Shown piece by piece: positions 56,401 through 64,000 of a stretch of 64,000 bases of DNA. Position 1 is the first letter of the stretch; each line of letters begins with the position of its first letter. The notes under the pieces were generated by a model. That model worked only from the letters and a program-made list of their open reading frames with translations. It did not search any database and had not been told where the DNA came from. Origin of the DNA: Anaeramoeba flamelloides (lineage: Eukaryota > Metamonada > Anaeramoebidae); NCBI GenBank assembly GCA_027625915.1, contig JANTQA010000063.1:8203501-8267500 (forward strand), written 5' to 3'. The translations under genes and the position numbers were made by a program.

Positions 56401-58880
56401 TCTATTCTACAAAAAATTATTTTCTTAAAAGTTTTGAAAAAGTTGTTTTCTGATTTTCAAAAAATGAAATAAAAAATTTTTAATTTTGAAAAATTTGTTT
56501 TAACAAATTGTTTGGTTTTATTCACAAGAATTCTTATAATAATTCAAATCATTTTTGTCAGAAAAAAAATGATTTTGAATTTTGAGGATAAAATTACCTC
56601 TATTCCAAAATATCTTCAAGAAAATTTTATTTTGAAAAATCGAATTTTATCTTAATACAAAAACAAAATTTCTTGGTAAAATTTTTACATGACTTTAAAA
56701 TTTTGATTGTTATTACTACCCTTCTTAACAAAATACAATTATTTTTTAATCTTGTTTGAATATATCAATTTTTTTGGTTAACCAAAAGTTTTATCTCGAA
56801 AAAGAAAAAAAAATATTTTTATTAATATTACTGGTTACAATGACTTGTTATAGTATAATAATGATCAAAATGGCAATAAACGGTGGTAAAAACTAGTTAT
56901 AATGTGAGAAATAAAATGAATTTAATAGTTTTCTTTTTCAGATAAAATGGATAAAAAAAAATTGATCTCACTATACTAATTATCTTTTATGGCTTTCTTT
57001 GTCGATTAGAATTTTTTGACACTAGGCATATACAAAATTTGTAAGTAGAGAATACCACCAATAACATATTTTAAAATTTTGCATTATTGTTATAGAAGAC
57101 TGATCCCTTAATAATCGAAATTTATTTTGCATTTGTTATCTGATTTTTAATAAGAATTTTGAAATTAAATGATAATGTATTGCTTAAAATTTAAGAAAGA
57201 TGTTATTTTCTATAATATAAGCTATTTCCAAGAAAGAGGGGCAAATTTATTTTAAAAAGTCTTTATTAAGCTTCAATCCTAATAAAAAACTATTAAAATG
57301 TACCAAACCATTGACAATAATTTATTGATTATTAATAATAATTCAATTTATTTTTGTGACATTACATAAATAAAAGGAATTAAAAGTTTCTGTTTCTTAA
57401 TTTTATATGATATTCTTAAAGGAGTGAAAATTGGTGTTTATTTTAGTGAATTCGAAAAAATATGCTGATTATATTTCTCGATACGTGATATTTTTAATAT
57501 CGCCAAGAGAGAATCATAATTTGCTTATTTTGGAAAAATGAACAAAATTGCAAAAGTTATTATTAGAAACGGGTTAGTTAATATCAATAATTAAAATAAA
57601 ATTAAAAACAAACAAATATATTTACAATTTTTCTTTTATAAAATAAATAAAAAACATATCTATTTTAAAATCTTTCAAATTTTGTATGTTTAAAGTTTTT
57701 AATCTAATCCAAATCTTCGTTACTTGATTCAATTGCATTTTTTTTTTTGATAAGGCCAAAATACTCATCGATTATATTTTTATTGTTTAAAATCATTTTC
57801 ATTTTTGTAAACCTTATTACGTTAATTTTTATTATTCAAAATATTTTTGTTTTGACGAAATTCCAAGTTTATTTCATTAATATATTTATTCAAAATGACT
57901 TTATTTATTTTTTTGATCCGGTTAATTAAGTTTGGACTGCTTTTGAGATTTTTCATTCAAGGAAATTTATTTCTTTGTTATTCAATTTTTTTCAATTGAG
58001 ATCCTGTGAACTTTATTTTTTCTATTTGAATTGTGCAAAGCAAAAGAAGAGAACCTTCATAATGTCATTTTTACAGAGAATGCCACTCCTTGAATAGGGA
58101 GAAATTCGCGGTCAGTGGCTAGACCCTTAAATAAAATATTAATTAAAAGAATTTTCCATTTTATTAAATAAAAAAAATTAGTCTGCTTGAGGTGAAGCAC
58201 GTGTGTAAAAATGATCTATCTCTTTTTTCTGGATTCTTATTTTCTTTTCTAAATTGGTAGGATCTTTGCCACCGTTTTTTTGAGTGGCTGAATTCAGTAA
58301 ATTGAAAATACACGACTGAGTATCAGACTATATTGAAAGCTCATTGCGTTCTATGGAGGTGAAAGTTCCCTTAGTACTTTGCAAAAAGAAGAAAAGTGGA
58401 AAATTTTTTCGCTTTGAACATTCAATTGAAAACATTACATAAATTAATTTTAAGGTTTTGGCTTCAGCGATCGATCAATTAATAGAAAAAAAATTTTTTT
58501 CGACCCTTTGTTAATTTTTCTTTCTTCCTTGAAAGTAAATTTTGGTTGCTTCGGGATGGTTTGAAGAAAAAACTTCTTTTCTTATTTTGTAACGAGTTAA
58601 ATACGCTGGCACAGGTTATTGAATGTACTGTATGACGACGCGTTAGGTTGCTAATTAATTACAATTATTAGAATACATCTTGTGATCGTCGATTCTTGTT
58701 AAAGACCAGTTGTAAAATACCTTTCTTGTTTTTTAAAACCAAAAGAAAAAAAATGGAGAAAAGAAACAATTACTCATCAAACCATGTCTCCATTATGAAA
58801 CGAATAATAAAACTTTTTAACCCAGATCCTGTGGCTCCTATAATTGACGTTTGGAATTCATCACACCTAATTTGATCCAT
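53490..58880 (-). CDS. RhoBTB-like GTPase-BTB-BTB protein, two exons, 813 aa
   Basis: Exon 1 is 58880-58774, with an ATG preceded by an in-frame TGA. Exon 2 is 55824-53490 (TAA). They join in phase across a 2949-bp GTAATT...AAATAG intron. Residues 1-185 are a small GTPase: variant P-loop GATGSGLKS (15-23), switch I IDTIETEF, G3 DVSGN (62-66), NKMD (131-134) and SEISIK (G5). BTB1 starts at DEKVIYCHQFVLNNRCKLF and is split by a Lys/Glu-rich insertion before MDFSYEEIDPIIKFLYCGKF. BTB2 starts near SSNFTIRLYNESGD and includes FRLHSIILTQRSQYFNKLI. The C-terminus is BACK-like. This GTPase + interrupted BTB + BTB order is that of RhoBTB proteins, which act as cullin-3 adaptors. The substitutions at the P-loop and G3 suggest altered nucleotide handling. 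Confidence 0.88.
54525..54840 (-). repeat. Coding AAGAAA/GAAAAG simple-sequence tract
   Basis: A tract of about 300 bp of imperfect GAAAAG-type units on the coding strand produces the Lys/Glu insertion in BTB1 of the RhoBTB-like protein. Such tracts expand and contract by slippage. Alternative open frames here are shadows. Confidence 0.85.
57213..57444 (+). repeat. Inverted repeat copy, right (inside the RhoBTB-like intron)
   Basis: Complement of 53036-53260: ATATAAGCTATTTCCAAGAA, GAGGGGCAAATTTATTTTAA, TTACATAAATAAAAGGAATT and AAAATTGGTGTTTATTTT in order. Together the two copies bracket exon 2. Confidence 0.65.
57698..58740 (-). pseudogene. Decayed or finely split gene inside the RhoBTB-like intron
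   Basis: Several minus-strand segments look coding, with higher complexity than the neighbourhood. They are LQLVFNKNRRSQD, QPNASSYSTFNNLCQ, LQTIPKQPKFTFKEERKINK, KTLKLIYVMFSIECSKRKNF, QSCIFNLLNSATQKNGGKDP (continuing to RASPQAD), LATDREFLPIQGVAFSVKM and KNIIDEYFGLIKKKNAIESS (continuing to NEDLD). They lie in order but in changing frames with some stops. The first two gaps could be GT-AG introns of only 26 nt (58651-58676) and 24 nt (58581-58604); later junctions have no such explanation. A relic of a gene is the simplest reading. No family recognised. It could also be a mobile element's gene. Confidence 0.4.
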
Positions 58881-59599
58881 TGTTCAAACTTTTTCTGTAA
58901 AAGTGGTGCTAAAAAAAAATGAAAGTTTTGTTTTGTAAAATAGGGAAAAAAATACTAAAAAAGAAAATTTACCTGACAAGATTTTTAATTGTGTGTATTA
59001 GGAAAATTGATATATAATTGCTTTTATTTTAAATCAAATCCCTTTTTATAAATGATCAATTTTTTTTGGGCCTTGTAATAATCCCACCTAAAGTTCAATT
59101 AAGTAGGATTTTATATAGAGTACTCAAGTAATTGTTTGATAGCATGCGTATATCATCTTTTTTTTTGGCGATATTATTATTTTTTCATTTCTACTATATT
59201 TATCTCTAGTATATGTTCTCAAAACTGAATAGTATATCAAAATGTTTTTTAAATCAGACCCATCAACAAAAAATTCTTGATTTTTAATAATCAATTTTAA
59301 GTTTTTCTCTAATTCCTATAGTTAATTCAAAACAACTATTTTTCTCTCTATTTTTTCAAAAAAAAATTCTAATATTTATATGGAATTACACTATATTTTT
59401 TTTTTCATAATTTAAAAATTTTTGAGTGGTTTATTTTAAAAATATGCTTTCTAACATCAATTTTCAAAAATGAAAATTGTTTTAATTTTTAGGATTTACC
59501 TTTTTAAAAAAAGTTTTACTGTTTGAAAAAAGGACTTTGAAATTTTTTCTAATAAAATGAAAAAGTTGAATATTTTTTATATTATTGAAGAGTATGGTT
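58881..59599. other. 5' flank of the RhoBTB-like gene
   Basis: AT-rich, with no other gene. The exon boundary of a possible leader (TTTTTAG-like followed by CACCACTTTTACAG) lies just upstream of the ATG. Confidence 0.35.
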
Positions 59600-59835
59600 G
59601 GTTCAACAAAATTATATAATGTTTTCCGTTGGGATTTTTTTATTTTCAGAAACGAAAAGAAAATTTATTTAATTTTCGGTTTAATTTCTCAAATTATAAA
59701 AAAAAAATTGTCACCTTTTCTTGAGTTTTCTGTTTCAATCTGTAAAACTCAAAAAAACCTTACGAAAATCAATAGATTTTACATATAAAACAGAAAACCT
59801 CAAGAAAAGCTAGGCACTCTACAACACTTGACCAC
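59600..59835. repeat. Composite foldback, CGTTAGG family
   Basis: The central hairpin is AACGAAAAGAAAATTTATTT / AATTTTCGGTTTAATTTCTC. The right arm ACCTTACGAAAATCAATAGA continues TTTTACATATAAAACAGAAA, ACCTCAAGAAAAGC and TAGGCACTC. This is almost the same order as 1140-1205, about 58 kb away in this window. Confidence 0.65.
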
Positions 59836-60159
59836 ACTTTCTTCAAATCTCAATGGATCTAAGATTTTTTTGTCATAGCTCTAATGTAAGCAATATTATT
59901 ATTAATAAAAATTTAATATTTGAAAAAGATAAATTAAAAAAAAATTGAGTTTTGAAAAGTTAAAAATCAATACATTTCTTTTATTATTTATTATATCTCT
60001 TTTCATCTTTTGTTTATATAAAACTTTTATTTATTTTTTTTTTTTAATCGATGATAATAAAAATGTAAAATTGGGATTGTTGATTAAAGTTACAATTCAA
60101 TTTACAATCTTACTCAAAGTGAAAAAGAGAAAAGGGAAAAAATTAAAAAGTGAAAGATC

Positions 60160-60694
60160 AAAACCCAATTCCAAAAATTCATACACACCCAAAATCAAAA
60201 ATAGGCAAAAAAAACTTAATTTCTTATATTTTTCCTAATGTATTATACAACCACATTTAAGTTAGCCCAGGATTAATGTTTTTATAAGTTATCATTTTTA
60301 TCCAAATAAAAGAAAAAAAATATCTAACTCAAAATTAAAATCTCTGTGTCCACAATAACGAAACTAGCTGAAAGAAAAATATATTGGTAAATTTGTTTAA
60401 ATTTCATCAACAATTATTGATCAATCAAATGATAAGATATCATTATCTACAAATCATATCTGATTTTTCTATTTAACAAACTCAACACTAACCTTCTATC
60501 AACCATCAAAAAAAAATTCCAGATCTAACGAAACAGATTATATAACTGGTAATAGGGAAACGAAAACAAAACAAAAAAGATAAAAAATGAAATAGTGTGT
60601 AAAATCAAAATTATTTCCAAATTGGATGTAAAGTGTGGTATTTTTATTCTTTCAACTGTTTGAAACTGTGTCCAAATTTTTGGAATTTAGTTTA
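60160..60694 (+). mobile_element. TAAAC-type MITE, GGACACA subfamily
   Basis: The left end AAACCCAATTCCAAAAATTC continues ATACACACCC. The right end read inward is TAAACTAAATTCCAAAAATT then TGGACACAG. The interior closely follows 19704-20237. It ends about 20 bp from the stop codon of the convergent bZIP gene. Confidence 0.8.
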
Positions 60695-60714
60695 TAATAT
60701 CAAGCATAAAGAGG

Positions 60715-61824
60715 TTATTTTTTTTTTGCATTATTATTGTTACCGAGAAATAATTTCCTGTTTTTTCTTTTGGAAATTTTGTTGAATCTTTTTCTCGTTT
60801 TGAGATTTTGAATTCGTAATTCAAGTTTTTTTTGTTCTTGTAGACGAGTGGAGAGACGGTTTTCTAAAGTAGAATTTTCATTTTTAAGATTTGAAATATG
60901 ATTTTTTAAATACTTGACATATGCTTGCTGTTTAATTCTGACTCTCCTTGCGCTTAGCCGATCTCTCGCTCTTTTTCTATTTTTCTTTTCTAAAGAAGAC
61001 AGTTTCGATAATTCCTTTTTCGACATTTTTTTTAATAAGATTTTTTCTTCTTCAGTCATGAGATCTTGGTCATTTTGTTTGTAATTATCTAAAAATGCCT
61101 GTGCTTCTTCTAAAAGTGGCTGGATCATGTTTTTATTTTTGATTGGTATTTTTGTGATTTTTTTATGGATGACAAAGCCAGTATAATGACTCTTGTTGTT
61201 ATTATTACAAGCGTTTTGTTGAGGTAATTGGCCTGTAGTGATCTCTTTTAAAGGAATTATTAATTTTTTGGATTTTTTTTTAATTTTTTTCTCATTGTAG
61301 GTTAAAAATTTTTGATTTGTTAAAATTGCATTCTGTGTTTGTAGTTCGTGTCGATTTAGTAATTCACTTTTAACCTTTTCATGGTGTTTGGAACATTTGG
61401 TTAAGATTTCTTTTGTTTTGAAGTTCTCAAGATCCTGTTTATTGATCACGCGATTTGGTTTGCTTTTGGTGGTGGTATTTTGCTTTTCAAAAATCGCATT
61501 TTCATCGTCAGAGTATGGATCAATACTGTTTAATAAAACACTCTCTCCAGAAGGTGTGGGGTTGTCACTAAATAAAGAAAAGAGATCTTCTTCATAATCG
61601 TTTGCTGTGTTTGGTTGTAAATGCCACGACAGGAGAGGCTTTCTGTTGAGGACAAGGTTTTCTTCGATCGCCTTTTCATATTCATCAGAAACTGAATAGC
61701 TATTCTTTGTTGTTAAAGTCTGGCTGTTTATTGGGGACTGCAACGGGAAACAGTTGTGTGTCTGTTGCAGATCAGGAAAGAAAAAGTCTATTGGTTGTTC
61801 ATCAAAAGTAAGGTTTTTATTCAT
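60715..61824 (-). CDS. bZIP transcription factor, 369 aa
   Basis: A single exon from ATG 61824 to TAA. The first 250 residues are a Ser/Asn-rich, partly acidic region, presumably regulatory (IDFFFPDLQQTHNCFPL; EEDLFSLFSDNPTPSG). The bZIP lies at about 277-330: basic region KKNRKRARDRLSARRVRIKQ, then a zipper with Leu or hydrophobic residues every seventh position (YLKNHIS-NLKNENS-TLENRLS). The position of the otherwise near-invariant DNA-contacting Asn (N-x7-R) is Asp288. Such proteins dimerise and bind DNA in the nucleus. Target genes cannot be inferred. A short Lys-rich tail follows the zipper. A MITE abuts its 3' end. Confidence 0.9.
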   Translation of the reverse strand: MNKNLTFDEQPIDFFFPDLQQTHNCFPLQSPINSQTLTTKNSYSVSDEYEKAIEENLVLNRKPLLSWHLQPNTANDYEEDLFSLFSDNPTPSGESVLLNSIDPYSDDENAIFEKQNTTTKSKPNRVINKQDLENFKTKEILTKCSKHHEKVKSELLNRHELQTQNAILTNQKFLTYNEKKIKKKSKKLIIPLKEITTGQLPQQNACNNNNKSHYTGFVIHKKITKIPIKNKNMIQPLLEEAQAFLDNYKQNDQDLMTEEEKILLKKMSKKELSKLSSLEKKNRKRARDRLSARRVRIKQQAYVKYLKNHISNLKNENSTLENRLSTRLQEQKKLELRIQNLKTRKRFNKISKRKNRKLFLGNNNNAKKK

Positions 61825-64000
61825 ACAGTCGGGGGGGAATGTAATTTTTTTGGGGGGAAACAGGTTTGTGTTAAAAATTCGAGTTAGTCTTTTGTTAGAT
61901 TTGTCACTTTAGGAGATTTCTTTTTTGGAATATTTCTTCTTTTGGTGAAAGAAAATTCAGAAAAATGTTTTTACTTGTTTTACTTCTTGAAGTCTGATTA
62001 TCAGTTTGTTTTGTGAATAATTAAATTCTGGTTGAAATAAATTAGACCACGAGACAAGATCGAAAATCCTATTCTGAAGTTTATAGTATTGATTATTTGA
62101 AGCCTAATAATTATTTTGAAAAAAAAAACGAAATAACTGATTAAAAAAGAATTAATTACGTAATTTACAAGAAAGTTATTTTTTTTTACTTAAATAAGGT
62201 GAAGAGGATTCAATTAACAAGACTTGTTCGAGTTGGAGATATTTTTGTCCTTTATTTTAAAAATAAGTAATAATTCAGGGAATTATTGCTATGCCCAGTG
62301 ATCAAAATAATAATTTGCACAACAACTTTAATCATAGTTTCAAAAAAAAATCAGTGAGATTTTTTTACTTCTTTTTCCAATGTAACATCTAATTCACCAC
62401 CCAATAGTATACCTAAGTTCAAATTAATTTTGAAGGTAAACTCCTTGATATTTTAAGTCGATTTTAAATTATGAATGTAATTTAGTTGAAAATTTTTTCG
62501 TTATTTTCTCAATTTTCAATAATATTTTTTGTTATTTTTTGAAGAAAATTCTCAAATAATTAATTTTTTGATTGAGCTAAATTTTCCAATTTGATCCTTT
62601 ATTTTTCAAATTTCTTTTTAAATAATAGAACTTTAAGAAACGAATACCCAGATTTACTTCGTGTTTATTGTTGGTTTCTTTGATTGATTTAATGTGTAGG
62701 TCTTCTATAACAAAAAAAACATGCTTTTTATTTTGATTTATGGATTAAATTTTCTGTACACATTATTTCAGCAATAGTAATTCTTAATTAAAAAGTAAAA
62801 AATATTTTACTGTTTTTCACTTTTTTAAGGCAGTAGGATTTGTTTTAATATAAAAAGAGGTTTATTATTTCTTAGATATGTCTCACCAAACTTGTTCATG
62901 TTTAATGTTCAGGAATTAAGAATTGTAAATTTTGAATCTTTAAAAAAGAATTTGATAATGAGTTTGAATTAATGTTTAACACTTGATGAAAAAAGAAACC
63001 CAACACTTATCTTTGATACACGTTTCTACTTGGTACACACAGGTTATTTGAACCACAGTAATTATTAAATAAAATAATACAACAATAAACAATACCAAAA
63101 GTGATTTTCATTTCCTAAAGTTCTACAATTAAGAATCAAGTCATTACTGTTATAAATGATTTTCTGAAATGGATTAAAAACAATTTGTAATTTTTCTGAG
63201 GGCCTAATCTCAATCAAAAACTATCTGACATGTTGAAACCCGATCTCCAAAAATCAAAATTCAAAAAAGAAGTAATTTTTGAGAAAAAAGCGCCAAAGAA
63301 CAACACTTAATTTCCAATTAGAACGTTTTTGAATAATAATTTAAAAAAATTTTTTTATAATTTCAAAGAGTTTCTATTAAATACTATTTGAGATCTTGAA
63401 GATTTTTTTTTATTTTTTTTTCTATTCTCAAATGAGTTATTTTTTATATAGAATGTAACTAAACACTTACTTTGTCAAATATTGATAATTACAAAATAAC
63501 CACCAATTATATTATATTAAATTCAATTGATTGAGTACTATTAGAAAAAAAATTGTTTCAAATTGTAGAAATTTAACCTTTGGAAATTTAAAAAAATAAA
63601 TAAGTATTATTTTTTAAAAATTTGATTATTTTGGAATTGATTATACTTTGAAACTTTTTTTTAAATTGAATTTTTTGAAATTATAGAATTCTTATAAACT
63701 TTTTTGTTTTAATCGAATTTTGTCCACCAAAAGAAGGGTAATTTCACAATACCCTTTTTGGTTTCAAATTACCCCTTGGGTATAGAGTTAATCCAGGGTA
63801 AATAGCAAGATCATTGGGATAAAAATTCTAAAAAGGATTGATTAAGAGTAAAAAAATTTTATCAAAAAAACGGAGCATTTTTTCTTGTTAAAAAAAAATA
63901 AATTTCTAAAAAATTTGAAAAATTACAATTAATTTCAAACTAATCCAAGTGTTAATTAAAAATTTACTATATTGATCAAGATAATTAATTTCAAAATTAA
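61825..64000. other. Intergenic region to the end of the window
   Basis: A G-run (GGGGGGG) and TTTGGGGGG lie within 40 bp upstream of the bZIP start codon and may be leader sequence. The rest is AT-rich without a supported gene. Near 63730-63815 three GGGTA / TACCC words lie close together (AAGGGTAATTTC, ATTACCCCTTGGG, CCAGGGTAAATA) with no evident function. Confidence 0.4.

Larger units (their letters stand above)
55825..58773 (-). other. Long intron of the RhoBTB-like gene
   Basis: The intron is deduced from the phase-correct join of the P-loop exon to the switch I exon. It contains the right member of an inverted repeat pair (57213-57444) and a decayed coding-like block (57698-58740). Confidence 0.8.

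Noticed and set aside
22710-58345. Reassignment of TAG or TAA to glutamine
   Set aside because: Complete genes (ABC, kinase, bZIP, RhoBTB-like, coiled coil) end in TAA and have no internal TAA or TAG, so the code looks standard. In-frame stops are confined to relics and one doubtful gene.
63725-63815. Telomere-like GGGTA words
   Set aside because: Three scattered words in both orientations, not a tandem array.
1-64000. CRISPR arrays, rRNA, tRNA or virus-derived elements
   Set aside because: No regularly spaced direct repeats, no conserved RNA gene cores and no capsid, integrase or envelope-like coding blocks were recognised.

Overview
The window is eukaryotic nuclear DNA from an AT-rich protist. 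Intergenic DNA is dominated by A/T runs, genes carry GT-AG introns, poly-Asn and Lys/Glu tracts interrupt proteins, and a large share of the sequence is small dispersed repeats. The gene content is signalling heavy: a RhoBTB-like GTPase, a RhoGEF-like coiled-coil protein, a PH/RasGEF-N fragment, a Wee1-like kinase and a bZIP factor, beside one MRP-type ABC transporter. This fits a free-living amoeboid protist, for example an Anaeramoeba-like metamonad or another amoeba. That assignment is inference from style, not from a marker gene.

Layout. 1-6.2 kb is repeat-rich: foldback hairpins, a MITE, LINE copy 1 and another foldback. An intron-less ABCC transporter lies at 9.06-13.39 kb on +. A MITE and LINE copy 2 follow (13.7-15.56 kb). 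Two related multi-pass membrane proteins lie on the minus strand (16.15-16.83 and 22.23-22.92 kb), separated by more MITEs and a decayed coding-like stretch. LINE copy 3, split by a MITE, is at 24-26 kb. The coiled-coil/RhoGEF-like gene is at 26.8-29.5 kb (-). The stretch 29.5-37.3 kb is almost entirely repeats, including a three-level nested insertion at 34.94-36.43 kb. The Wee1-like kinase is at 37.37-41.22 kb (+), with a 1.9 kb intron containing mobile DNA. From 43.9 to 52.6 kb on the minus strand lie a three-exon PH-like gene, a PH/RasGEF-N gene that appears rearranged, and an orphan helical fragment. The RhoBTB-like gene spans 53.49-58.88 kb (-) across a 2.95 kb intron that also holds a decayed coding block. 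A bZIP gene is at 60.7-61.8 kb (-).

How they fit together. RhoBTB (Rho family), the DH-like protein (Rho exchange factor) and the RasGEF-N/PH protein belong to small-GTPase signalling. They are dispersed genes, not an operon. The most distinctive feature is the repeat landscape: at least four families of non-autonomous elements. One preserved insertion series has both TA and TTAA target sites readable from empty-site comparisons inside this window. No virus-like element, CRISPR array, rRNA or tRNA gene was recognised.
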